A stretch of DNA of 64,000 nt from Brachypodius melanocephalos (lineage: Eukaryota > Chordata > Aves > Passeriformes > Pycnonotidae): NCBI GenBank assembly GCA_013398615.1, contig VZSR01000028.1, positions 69,159-133,158 of the forward strand. The letters are read 5' to 3'. Positions within the stretch are counted from its first letter, which is position 1, and each line of letters begins with the position of its first letter. The notes beneath the pieces were generated by a model that had not been told where the DNA came from, searched no databases, and saw only the letters and a program-made list of their open reading frames with translations. The translations under genes and the position numbers were made by a program. Positions 23,005 through 34,628 of the stretch are shown here, piece after piece.

Positions 23005-23580
23005 GGAGAAAACTGGGTCATGAAAGACAGTCCTCCTTAAGCTACAGAGCCAAAGTCCAGGTAAAGGGTAACCCCAGCAATGCTGCTCCACATCCCTGCT
23101 GCTGGGGGCAGAGCACTCTCCCTTTCACCCCAAGCAGCTGTCACCACGGATGCCACAAGACAATGTGGCAGCACAGGGAGTGCTTCTAGCGACAAAAGCA
23201 GCTCTCACACCCATCTCAGCAAGTGGTACATACACAATTAAGTTTATGACTGACTCAGTGAACGTGCTCCACAGAAGCTGGTGCTTGGCCAAACAGGCCT
23301 CTGGACCCCAGAGCCAGCTTTCTCATGTGGTGTTCCATGTGGCTGTGAGGAGAGAGAGTAGGCACAGCTCAGAACAGACGCAGCCAGATAACATTAATTC
23401 ATGATCTGCTGCTGATGTATTTACTTGAAAGTTTTGCAGTGAAGGATTGGGGTAATTTGCTCTCTTTTTCTCCCCTTACCTTCTGAGATTCTGGAGCCCC
23501 ACATTTCTCCACTACATAGATATCACTTAAACGAAATTACTTCAGGGAGCCACCTGTTTTTATACCTTTTTTTTTTTCAG

Positions 23581-23671
23581 TTTTGTACTGAGTTTGGATG
23601 GCAATTTCTCTGAGGACAGCACCTGTCTCTGTACTGGCAGCACAACAGGCCTCACACTTGCTGGACCCTAA
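23581..23671 (+). other. Frame opening at a strong acceptor-like site
   Basis: Eleven T then CAG (acceptor at 23578-23580) form a strong 3' splice site. One frame from 23582 stays open for 29 codons (beginning FVLSLDGNFSEDSTC) before TAA at 23669-23671. No donor lies inside, so it could only be a terminal exon. No AATAAA was noted close behind. Chance is a serious alternative. Confidence 0.1.
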
Positions 23672-26600
23672 GTCATTACTATTTTAACAGAGTAGTGAAA
23701 ATATTATCAATAAGAATTATGTCCAAGACATCAGTTTAAAAAGTTGGGATTTTATTCTCACTGTTAAATAAAAACAAAACAAAAAATCCCCACCAAAAAC
23801 AAGGCAGGAATTCCTGATTTTCACATATAACTTCCAAACCTAGGGCAATTATTGCAATTATTTCATGCATTAACCTTTGTGCTATCCAGGACAGAGGAAA
23901 TGCAGCTAAATTGCTTATCAGAACTAGTGCATGCAAGTGAATTAGACACAGTGAATGCTCTAGCTGTGTCTGATTCTTGTTTAATAGCTTTGGATGATAC
24001 CATTTGGCATTAATTTCTCTCTCTCATTTTATTTTGTCACACTTGGCATTTAGTTCTGTGGTACTCAGCTTCACAGTTCAATACAACTGAAGTTACAGTG
24101 ATGCTGAAAACATTGCTTTAATATCTTAATGATTTTAGGATACATTTGCATTTTTTCTTCCATCTTTGATCACAGCACAATTATCTCTGCAGTATTTATT
24201 ATTTTCAGTGACGCAAAGTGCTGGAGTTATTAAACCTTGTTTTAACCTTGTGCTTTTGTGCCTCAAAGTACTTTCCTCTCCTTGCTGATGCAATCCAGAA
24301 CTCAAAAGGTCAGTTATACACACTACATTGCAAGGCTTCTGCTATTTCCTACCTTTGAAGGTATAGGTTAAACAAAACAGAAACCTGAGCCACAATGACA
24401 GTTGAAATACAGAACTTTTCATTTATTTTCCCTAAGTTCACATAGCTTGCAAGACTGAAAGAAGCACAGTCGTTATGATTAAAATAAACAGTTCAAAATC
24501 TTCAAAAGCAAGGTAAAAGCAGGGCAGTTTGCAGGTTCCACAAACAAACCAAAGCTTTCTGTGGTATTTTGCTAACAGGATTCTTCCTTTGCTCATAGAC
24601 TCTAATCTTCAACTAACATCCAGCCACAGTGGACATCTATAAGCAATAATGGAATTTGTCTGCCACTCATTTGGGTCTGAGCAGCGTTAAGTACTTGCAT
24701 TACAATATAACAATATTTGTCTTTTAGTTACAAAAGAGCAACAAAGCAGGGAATTAAATTTTCAGAACAGTGAACGTGTAATAAGACGTTCTAAGAGGAT
24801 GGTATTTAAAAATTTCCCATCACCTTTTCACACCCTACCCAAATCAATAACTCGATTATGGAATCGCCTCCACTTTTTCAGGACTCAAATTCAATTTTTT
24901 TAGAGCACTAATAAAAGACCAAGTCTTCAGAGAAAACCAAAATTCCAGTATAAGTTAGTGAAGTGTGAAGTTTAGTCACCGTTTAGCAGAAACTGTCCTG
25001 TAAAAACCCAATTTGTAACTTGTTACATTCATAACTATTTTCTCTCCTCCTCACACCAGAGTAGCCACCCATGCCCAGGCAGCTTCAGCACAACACAAAA
25101 CTACAAATGCCCCCCTGAGCTTCCTTACACCCTCACAGTGCTCCTGCACCTGCCAGGACAACCACAGTCAAGCCACTTGAGAGATGCACATAATAGAAGT
25201 TCATGACTCATTCCTTTAATAAATGCTTTGCTGATGCCCCCAAACATCCTGCCTCATCCCACAGGATAAAGGTGTGCTATGTACCTGTGACTATTTTGAA
25301 GCCAAAACACTTGAGGCAAAAATATGCCCAGAAGGGCATAATGTTTCTGGATCAAAGAATCATCAGCAATAAAAGCTTCTGAGAGGGAAAGTCAGCCCTG
25401 TTTGCTGCACACAAAGCAGATGCATTTTAGTGAAGAATGCATTTGGGCCCAGCACTACCTGACAGAAAAACAATCCTCAGGGTGCCAGTATATTCATCCC
25501 ATTGGTTTTAAATCCTGTTCTCATAGCCAACCTAAAACCTGGCTCATTTAAAAAATTTAGAGCACATCTTCCTAGTTCTCAGTATGTCATAAACACGCAT
25601 TTATATCAAATCTACATTTTTAGGGTTACCGCCATTCAACATCAAAACTGATTAATGTTCATTGCCACCTAATTTGTTTCTAGATATTTTACACATAAAT
25701 CAGTGGCTGTCAGCTTGCATAACTCCCTTTTCCATTTTGCTCTATTCCATTGCACCTGCTGCTTTTCAAGAGTGATTACTTAATTGTGAAATAAAAGATC
25801 ATTATTTAATACTTTAGCTAGGAGGAACAGAGTTACTTGATCATAGATTAATAAGGACTCTGAGTTTCAGAGTTTGCAATTGGATTCATGTTAAACATGT
25901 TTTGTCATCATCTGTAATAAGGTCCTGGACTACAGAAGGAAGACAGATCACTCTGAGAATTTGCTAATGCCACTGGCATATTTTGATTCTTCCCTTTCCC
26001 CCTTCAGTGGCCTACGTAAGATTTTCATCTTTTGAACTGCAGTAATTTCTTCTGCATTTTTGAGGGTTTTACTTTTTTACCGAAATACATTGTAATGTAT
26101 CAGTGTTATAATCCTCATACGTAAATGACAAAGCCACAAATACTTAGGGAAATTGGAAACATGTCCGGCTTATTCCTGTCATAACCTGTAATTTTTGGGT
26201 TTCCTCTTTGTCCCTTTGAATTATCACAATAAGAACACTGGGGATTTTTTGCTACAGGAGGATCTTTAAAGTTAAAAGTCTGTTTCCTCCCACGGAACCA
26301 AGTAGAAAGCAGAAGTATCTGATAACTTAACACTTTCAAGAGTAATACAATCTCTAAAAATTCCTATTGCCATCCTACTTACAAATTCATATTCTCCAAA
26401 TATCATCTGAAGCCCTTCACTGAGGATTTAAACACAGCTGGAAGAAAATCAGAATTTAACCACGTATTTTCTCCTTTTTCCTTGTTTAGATATAGTGATA
26501 ACCACTTCAGCTTTGAACTCAACCATCAAGTGGCTGGCTTTTCATCATATGCATTTGCAAACTATTGCAGGTTGACAGTCCACACGTCTAGTGTGCTCAG

Positions 26601-27527
26601 CTGTCCCTGAGGGCTTTGTGTTTGATGAAGGATTTCAATGCTGCTGTTAAATAATATATTTTTCCTTAAAGCAAGCTAAAGTTTTTGCACGTAGGGCGAA
26701 GTCTCTAATGCTTCACTAAACAAATGAGCTATTACCTTGTGTAGAACAAAACTACAAGACTGATCAGAAATTAAATTTGTGCTTTGACTTACACTCGTGC
26801 ATTGCTTTCTTTACTGGCTCACGTAAATATCTACCTGAGGAACCAGTAAACTATAAAATAACACCTCAGTTGACACTGCCAGGTTTCCAAAGTAGACTCC
26901 CAATCTGACTTTTGCTAAGCTAACAGGTTGTGTAGCCTGCTGATTTAAAGCCTTACTGTTAGGAGTTTGAAAGGAAATTTGTCCATGATAAAAACTAGTT
27001 GTGAGTGTAAGATTTTCTATCCCAAGTGTCTTTGCAAGCTACCAAGTTGTCTGTGCTAATGCAGAGCCTGTTCTTTTTATCACTGGATATTCACTTACAC
27101 CAACACGGGCACCCAAGTACAGGCAAGTGAGTCTGCACAGGGAATACCAGCACAGGCACACACTCCCAGGTCACCTAACCTGCAACTGGCATGGCACTGG
27201 AGGGTCACATCTTCAGTAACTACTGCCTTTCATTGTCCTTGCTCTATGTGCACATCAGCTACTCACTGGCTTCCCATCCTCCCCCTCTCCCTAGCAGATT
27301 TTGAGATCCAAGCCATAGTTCTTCAGGCCCTTACTAGATGGCATTTCATACTCTGCCAAGAACAATGTCTAGAATTTGTCCATGCCTGACAGACTTATGC
27401 TCAAAGCACCATTTATTTTTCTGAACAATAAAAACCACCCTGGTTGTGTTTACCTCATACCACCTTAGGAGTAAAGTGGGCTATATTCCAGAACTAAGTT
27501 TTACACCCATGGGAACACATCATGGGG

Positions 27528-27549
27528 AAAAAAAAAAAAAAAAAAAAAA
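27528..27549 (+). repeat. Run of 22 A
   Basis: Homopolymer following CATGGGG. No transposon body is visible upstream. Confidence 0.9.
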
Positions 27550-27921
27550 TCAAGCCCAAGAGTTTTCAGTCCAAAAGAAGTTCACTCAGAAGTGCTGGGA
27601 ACGGACTGTAAAGAAATCATCTAGTATGTTAAGGTAAACACCAATTACCAACCAAACAGTTACTGTTTCTTGGGGGAAAAAAGATATGAATGCTCATAAT
27701 TGTCCATTCAGGTATCAGATCCTGTTTAGCTTTCAAGGTTCCATACAATTAAGCTATTTTTAAATTACAAGCCACTCATCATTACTTGATTATCCATTAC
27801 CATGTAAGTGAATTAGGAAAACAACACTCAGCATCTAATAAAACAGATTAGCAATTAAATGCACAATTGTTCTATTGACTTATTTTCAACAAGCTTTCTC
27901 ACGACTTAAAAAACCACATAT

Positions 27922-27948
27922 ATGAACACTGCTGTTTATAGTGTTCAT
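27922..27948. repeat. Perfect 9-bp inverted repeat
   Basis: ATGAACACT (27922-27930) and AGTGTTCAT (27940-27948) flank a 9-base loop. A long spacer between GAACA and TGTTC half-sites does not fit the 3-base spacing of steroid-receptor elements, so no regulatory role is assigned. Confidence 0.7.
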
Positions 27949-30900
27949 TTTAGCTTTTAAAAACAGGATGCTTCTTTACTTCATTATATAGCAGGAATCT
28001 GAAATTTATCATTAACACTATCAAAGTGATAATCAAATGGATTGAATTCACAACTTTATGTATTGGAGTGAATATATCTACCTGATATTGTATATAATTC
28101 TTTCAGATTTGAACACATGGTTAATGTAATCAGCTGTACTCTTTCAGGTTCTGAGTATTCAAACAAGCACAAGGTTCCTTAAAAATATTTTTAATCCCTG
28201 TGTTGTACTAGAAGATATTAATAGCCATGTAATATTTTTTATTTAAAATGGAGGGGAATCCTTGTTTCAGCAGCTGTGATTTTCTACATAATGGCTCAAC
28301 TGCCTAATTTTGTCTATAAAACTGTGCTTTATACATAATTCACCACAAAAACATGCACTAAATAAACTCCTCTGTCACTGCCTAATTACTTGATCAAACA
28401 GGGTAAATATCAGAGGGCAATATCAATAGTCATGTGAAATAAAATATACAGGGGCAGTGAAGAAAATAATCCTGCATTAAACCTTGGTCTCCCCAGAAGC
28501 AGGAGTAGAACTTACTGCAAGGTCATGTTCTTGGCCCATTATCCTTGTTCCCACTATACAAAAGCAGATGTCAATAGCAGGTTTGGATAAACCACAGCAG
28601 GGACATGAGCAGAAAAACTGTGCAATGTCTGTCTCAAGTCAATACAACCAAGGGAAAGCAAAGACATCTGGGGAAGAAGCATTTGTTCCACATGATCAGC
28701 AGAAAGCCTCTGCAAGGGGAGGAAAGAGGCAGCAGATGCTTTATTTTTGCAAGGGAGAGGAAATTGCAAAGTATAGAGCAAGCTACACCAGCCTGGGGGA
28801 TTGGGGCAGCTGATTAGCCATCCCTCAGACAGAGCTCCCCCTTCCCCAGTGCAGTCACCGGCACACACACATTCAGCAGAGCAGCCTTGCTGAGGAGCTT
28901 CCAGCACCCTTCCCATGTCCTAGGCACTGATGGTGGGTGCAGCTCCTCCTGCTGCGGCTTATCCTGCTGGGCACTGGGGAGAAAGATATTGCTCGACCTC
29001 TTCCTAGAGGTGTTTATGCCTGCTCCCAGACCAAATTCCTCCTTCAGGTGTTTGTCCTACAGACATCTGGGTGGAAATGACTTAGCAAGAGGGAATATTA
29101 CACTATACTTAGGAGTTCCTGGCTCCATTTAGCTGTTGATGTCAAGAACACATCAAACACCAGCTCACACATCAGCCAGCATCATATGATCAGAGCACTT
29201 GTAACCTAGTAACACGAAATGCCTTAGCACACTCAACTTTATGGTGAAAGTAAAAGCTTTTTTCTACATTTGTTACTCAAGTAACAGACACACAGTATTC
29301 TTTTGCTAAATTGCATGCTACTATACTTGAGCAGGAGTGATAGTATTCATTTTTGTGTCACTAGGGTCTGAGATGCTCCTTTCTTTCCACACATACACAC
29401 CTGCCAACAGCAGATACCACTGAAATTACCTCCACCACCTCTGGCTTTCACTCCAACACAGTAAGAGATGAAGTCTTTGGTTCTTGTGACCAAACTAAAC
29501 TCAACCACATACACTTGCTCCTTTTCCCTCTAGTAACCATATTTGTGAATTTACATCTCACTTCCTTCCTCAAGGCATTTTAGCCACGGGGAGTCCCTCT
29601 CAGCTTCCAGCTGATGGTGGGCAAGCAGGAGTCACTTCTCCAGATTCTCCAACATGACAGGATCCTGCTTCCCACTGCAACAGTGACACTCAGTTACAGC
29701 ATTTGCTGGAGATGGGGACACGCTGTTCCGTGCCAGTGTGAGGTATTTCACTATGGTCATGTAACTTCTCTCAAGCTACATTTAGCACACAAGTGCTGCT
29801 CAATATCGCTGAAGACCAAGTATCAGAGAATACGTTGTCCCTAGGCTGAGAGGATGCATAACCTTCTTTTAGTAAAGCGTCTTGTAATGCAACAAAACAG
29901 CTGAGCAATTCCCACTTGCAAAGAGTGAGATAAAAAAATGAAGAAAACCAAGGCAACTGGTCCAAGCATTATGCACTGAATTTTTTTGAAACAATGCTTG
30001 GAAATAATTAGATTATTTAGGAAGGAGTCAAAGCATTTATAAGTAAACCATATAACCATGAAACCATTTATAAATAAAACACAAAATAAAAAACCCAAAG
30101 TGTGGTTAACCTGAAAATTACAACTTCTGTTCAACCAATTAGTAAAAACAAGAAAACAAGTTTCAAAGAACATTAATTTGAAAAATATCAAAGAACAAAG
30201 ATATTAAAGATGGTAGGAATAGCTACACAGGGATCCACACTATTACATATTGCTACTGGACCATTGCTTAAACCTAATTTAGAGTCCTTCCATCCTACAG
30301 AGCTCCTAGAATTATTAGAAAAACAAATTGGAAAGCCTATCTCCATGGAATAAGATGTCCATAATATCCAACTGTTGCATAAATGGGATAATTTATTTAT
30401 CATTATTTTGGTTGAATTGTGAACAAGTAGGTTTAACAAGTAAGTCTTGCTGGACAAACCTAAATGCCATTTCAGCACACTGTTAATGTGCCTCACAATG
30501 CCTAACAGAAAAATTAATTTCCTTTTAATATGAAATGATCACACTGCATCTTACAAACACTGAAAAGAGATGATTCAGTCAAGAGTAAAAAAGTAATTTT
30601 CCTTTCCTCTACTGTGCTTTTTCCTTTTCTCCCAGGGTATATGAGGGAATAAATACCTTTTAAAGGGTAGTTGTTTAAGACTGATCTTATCTTTTACCTC
30701 AGGTCACAGCACAAGAGGATACATTGCCTTTTTCTTTTAGCTGCAAAGGATTTCTTGCTAAAAGGACATGGTCACTCCTGTTCCTAGGAGAAATTATTAT
30801 CAAAGAAATAACACTATAATAGAGTGTGAATGTGCAGGCTGGGGCTATCAACATTTGTCCTTGCTCTTAGACTTGTCTTTGTTAATAATAAATTGTCTAA

Positions 30901-31015
30901 ATTGATTCATAATAATGGCAATCTTCCCCACAGGATAAGAACCAAGATAGTTGTTTTCCTTCCTTTTATTCTGTCAGTGAAAAAGAAAATCTTTCTTTCC
31001 ACTGGGCTATCTGCT

Positions 31016-31114
31016 AATTAATCATTAGGCTGAGATGATTTTAGAGATCTAAAATTTTAGATTTTAGACATAAGAGAATTAACATTAATTAACAATTAAT
31101 CATTAGGCTGAGAT
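31016..31114 (+). repeat. 21-bp direct repeat (local duplication) with an embedded palindrome
   Basis: AATTAATCATTAGGCTGAGA plus a following T occurs at 31016-31036 and again, identically, at 31094-31114, 78 bases apart. The intervening bases are not clearly duplicated. Between the copies lies the perfect 16-bp palindrome ATCTAAAATTTTAGAT (31047-31062). A recent local duplication or replication slippage is the simplest reading. Confidence 0.85.
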
Positions 31115-32151
31115 TTTATACTATGGGATTTTAAAGTATTACAATTAACAAAAACTGAGCATAACATTTAACTGTTTCAATATATTTTTCTGCACTTGTC
31201 AGTGTCTTCTGTAGCAATTTCATTTCAAATTGGATACAATTCAAAGAGACAAGAGCAACAGCAACTAATGCCAGGCTCAGGTCAGGTCCAATTTCTTTTT
31301 AAAAATGTTGGATAATCATGTTTTATTCCAAACCAAAAATATGTTTAAGCTGGAACAGAACCAGAAGGACTGTCTGGGAGAGCTGTTTCACAATTTAAGA
31401 ACACTATTCCTCAATAGCTGATGAAGAAAAAATTAAAAAGGGGATTTTTATCACCACATGATAGAATTAGAAGCAAGTACAAAGAAAATTCATTAATTAA
31501 GTTTACATTATGACAACATTAATCAATCTGGTGTATTTAGTACACTCTTAAAATTACGAGGCTCAGATTCATGACATGAGATTCAGAAGGGCTAGAAGTT
31601 GAGATCAAATAAGCATCCCAAGACAACTAATTGAGAGTAATCAGTCAGATCCTGCATGAGCCAAAACTGTTAAAAAGTCATTCAGCAACAGTTTTTTTCA
31701 GAATGCAACAGGAGCTGCAGTTTGAAACAAGCTGAGCAGGGCACCAAAAATCCTACCTGTGAGAAGAGAATTCCTAGTGCTCCTCCATAGCACCCACCTA
31801 GCATCAGGGAACAAAGCAAGCCAAGCATGCAGTATTTCAGCACTCACACCACAATCCTATTTCAGGAGGTTCAGCTCCCTGGTCAAGACCTTGTCAGATG
31901 AGCCCATTAAATTATATAAAAGAACCTACAAATAAGCTGTAACGTGATTTCAGCTCACCAGATGGTGGTATTAAGGTATTGCAAGAGGCACTAAACAGTG
32001 TTTGAGCAATGTTTACTGTCTGCCCCAATATGTTTCTTTAATAGTGCTGGATGTACGAGGAATATGAAGTGCTCCATCTCTTGCTCACTTAGTGAAAATC
32101 ATTTTCCAAAATCTGCTCCACATAACAGGAATCATCAGCTTTTAAAGCAAC

Positions 32152-32165
32152 ATGCCATATGGCAT
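32152..32165. repeat. 14-bp perfect palindrome
   Basis: ATGCCATATGGCAT is its own reverse complement. No flanking repeat or gene signal is evident. Confidence 0.8.
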
Positions 32166-32997
32166 TCCTAAATTAGAGGTTAAGTGGAACAAAATCCCAT
32201 GAAGTCTAGGCAATAGTTCAGGGACCAAGGATGTTTCCAATCATGTTTTCAGAGGCATTTGTCTGACCAGGCACAGTGGCTCAAGTGGCTCTCCTGCTCC
32301 ATTCAGTCCATCATAACCCACCCATAGGACACAGACTTCACTGCTCAACACCCTGCAGGCAAACACTCTCACACATTAACTGGGTATCTTGTCCTTTCTA
32401 TTGTTTGTCTACCCCATTTACACATAAATCCATTTTACATAATACCCTGCCAAAGTATGAAATGAAGGGTCTGCTTATGCAGCTTCTTTGCTACTCTGTT
32501 TTACTCCCCATAAGTTTATGAACTGAGTTATAGACAGAAGACAAATTGGGACTTTGTTCTGTGAAAAAAACACCAATGCTCCTGAGATTGAAGAGGAACA
32601 AAAATGGTATTTGAGAAGATACTGAGACCTGGGAAGACTTAGGTACTTCCAAAGTTTCCATAAAGCTAGGATTACTCTCTATTTATCATACAATAACAAC
32701 TGACTTTCTTCCCCTCAAAAACCCCAACAGAAAACCCAAAAATACACAACTAACAACTGTACCAGATACTCAGTGAGAAGAGTCACCAAAATACCACATA
32801 TAGTGATAAACTTCTTTGAAAAGTTCATGGAAGTTCCAATTTTGTGCTGTGAGCACAGAACAAAAAGAGCATGAATTTCATGGCACAAGTCTCAGTGATA
32901 TCTGAATCCACTGCACTGCTAGTCACCAAATCCCAGGGGAGAGGACCTTTTCTTTCAAGTGTTGTGGTTTGAGCCACAGTTTGGTTTTTTAGTGGAC

Positions 32998-33097
32998 NNN
33001 NNNNNNNNNNNNNNNNNNNNNNNNNNNNNNNNNNNNNNNNNNNNNNNNNNNNNNNNNNNNNNNNNNNNNNNNNNNNNNNNNNNNNNNNNNNNNNNNN
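32998..33097. other. Assembly gap (100 N)
   Basis: Exactly 100 N, the conventional placeholder for a gap of unknown length. Reading frames drawn across it are artefacts. Confidence 0.99.
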
Positions 33098-33426
33098 GAG
33101 GTCTCTATTTCCTTTGCGATAGAGACGATTTTAGAGATAAGAGAACCTTTGTTGCATACTAGAGTGAGCATTCTTAAAATGGTACCCCAAATGTGCTGAA
33201 GCCCATAACCAGCTTGGAAAACCGCTAATGGTGTTGGACTGCACAGATCTGCAAGTCTCAGGTGGTTGCAGATTTGTGACATTGAGAGCCACCAGATTTT
33301 TTTTTCTTGTGGCATGGTCTCTATGGAAATTCTAGGGACACTCCTCTCCCAAAGGAGTGTAATGGAGTGGCTGACTGAAATCATGGCTTCTCTCTCTGTT
33401 GTATGGAAAAGTAACTAGTTTGTGGT

Positions 33427-33460
<34 letters not shown>
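33427..33460 (+). repeat. Run of 34 G
   Basis: A pure G homopolymer inside the LTR-like element, preceded by TGTGGT and followed by AAGGTCGGG. G runs of this length are rare and are difficult for most sequencing methods, so the length is doubtful. It lies about 50 bases upstream of the AATAAA, roughly where a U3/R boundary would fall. Confidence 0.95.
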
Positions 33461-33461
<1 letters not shown>

Positions 33462-33513
33462 AGGTCGGGTTTGTTTTCTTTTTTTTCCTCTTTCTTTTCT
33501 TCTTTAGTGTGTT

Positions 33514-33519
33514 AATAAA
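33514..33519 (+). promoter_or_regulatory. AATAAA polyadenylation signal of the LTR-like element
   Basis: AATAAA in the context GTGTGTTAATAAACTGTTTAAC, within the right part of the LTR-like sequence, where retroviral LTRs usually carry their polyadenylation signal. Confidence 0.4.
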
Positions 33520-34594
33520 CTGTTTAACTATAAGTTGAGCCTGTTTTGCCTTTTTCTTCCGAAATCCTATCTCACATTTAGTGAGCGAAATTTGGTGAAC
33601 TTAAAACCATTACACAAGTCTAGGTCTTAATTGCTAAACAACAAAAGGCAGCAAACTCAGCAGCATGAGTTCTACCAATAAAACACCAATAAGAGGACAT
33701 GCATTTTTTTTTTGTGTGAGCTGGGAAAAAATGGCAAACCAAACAACCAAAAAAACCCCAAACCCCACAACAAACAAATGAAAACAAAACTACAGCAAAA
33801 ACAAGAAACAGATAACTGCGGAGGGCATTCAGACAAAAGACCAAATATTATGGTATCATTTCTATTTCATACCATAAACATGTAACTGATCAGCAATTAC
33901 TCAGCAATTGCCAGACAAAAGACAGCTTTTTGTTCTCTTGACGAAACATGGGGTAATTATGCCAAGTTGCCTGAGACACTGCTGTAGCTTGTAATGATTA
34001 GGCTTTATAATAATGAATCATCACATAAGATAACACTAACCAGCCCTAAAACCAAAGTTAGAAGCTATTATTCATGCAGTTCTTACACTTATTACTGCAT
34101 CAATAGATTGCCTACACGGTTTCCATATCATCATTAAAAGTTTGTTTGTGTACGTACATATTTATGTACTCAGCCCACCAGGTCTTCTGACTGGATCTGG
34201 TTCACAATCAACTTTAAGGTTACCAGTTTGTCATCAGGAAAGAATACAGGCCAAGAGTATTAAAAATAAAGGTCTTTACACTTTGAAAGCCCAGGATCTG
34301 AAAGAGGCAGGCAGACATGTAGGCATTTTTCTAAGGACTAAGAGCTGGATTAGGCTGTAGTCTAGAAAGTACAAAGGCTGCATATATAATATAAGATTTG
34401 TCTCATTGCAGAAGGCACCATGAATCTTGAAGTACAGATAACTACAGAGAATCGATGGAGAGAAGGAATTCCTGCTAAGGTACTTGTACTCTGAAGAGTG
34501 ACTTTGCTTAAAGAGCAAAGCCACATTCCATCACCTCTGAATCTGAACAGTCAAATTTGTTCCAGGATGAGAAAAGCAGTTCTATTTACCTCTC

Positions 34595-34628
34595 TTTCAA
34601 ATTCCCCAATATTTCAAATTCCCCAATA
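34595..34628 (+). repeat. 17-bp perfect tandem duplication
   Basis: TTTCAAATTCCCCAATA occurs twice back to back (34595-34611 and 34612-34628). The copies are identical, so the duplication is recent or the site is prone to slippage. Confidence 0.9.

Larger units (their letters stand above)
23002..32955. other. Non-genic stretch
   Basis: No gene is supported. It holds a run of 22 A at 27528-27549, a 9-bp hairpin at 27922-27948 and a moderately GC-rich patch at about 28600-28960 with frames open on both strands. It also has a 21-bp direct repeat at 31016-31036 and 31094-31114, a 16-bp palindrome at 31047-31062 and a 14-bp palindrome at 32152-32165. The AT-rich part from about 27.8 to 28.4 kb looks unique rather than repetitive and could hold conserved non-coding sequence, but nothing in the sequence alone proves that. 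Confidence 0.55.
32960..33614 (+). mobile_element. LTR-like element (solo LTR or edges of an endogenous retrovirus), interrupted by an assembly gap
   Basis: The left edge begins TGTTGTGGTTTGAG and the right edge ends AAAACCATTACA, giving the TG...CA ends of retroviral LTRs. CAAG lies just outside both edges (32956-32959 and 33615-33618), a possible 4-bp target-site duplication. Near the right end GTTAATAAAC supplies an AATAAA (33514-33519), followed by roughly 95 bases that would be the R/U5 part. A 100-N gap (32998-33097) and a run of 34 G (33427-33460) interrupt it. Avian genomes carry many LTRs with this kind of start and end; I do not name the family. Because the gap size is a placeholder, the missing part could be a few bases of LTR or a whole internal proviral region with its LTRs. 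Confidence 0.55.

Noticed and set aside
26115..26339. Minus-strand 74-codon frame containing NPQCSYCDNSKGQRGNPK, superficially like a retroviral nucleocapsid zinc knuckle
   Set aside because: Only the two cysteines of the C-x2-C half are present. The histidine and last cysteine positions are occupied by other residues, the spacing does not fit, and no LTR or pol-like sequence is nearby.
27922..27948. GAACA...TGTTC as a steroid-receptor response element
   Set aside because: The half-sites are about 15 bases apart instead of three.
32270..32290. GGCACAGTGGCTCA, which resembles the start of a primate Alu
   Set aside because: The similarity ends after about 14 bases, no A-rich tail or box elements follow, and the window's CR1 content points to a bird, which has no Alu.
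32989..33384. 131-codon minus-strand frame across the N gap
   Set aside because: The frame is open only because unknown bases are not stops. It lies in the LTR-like element.
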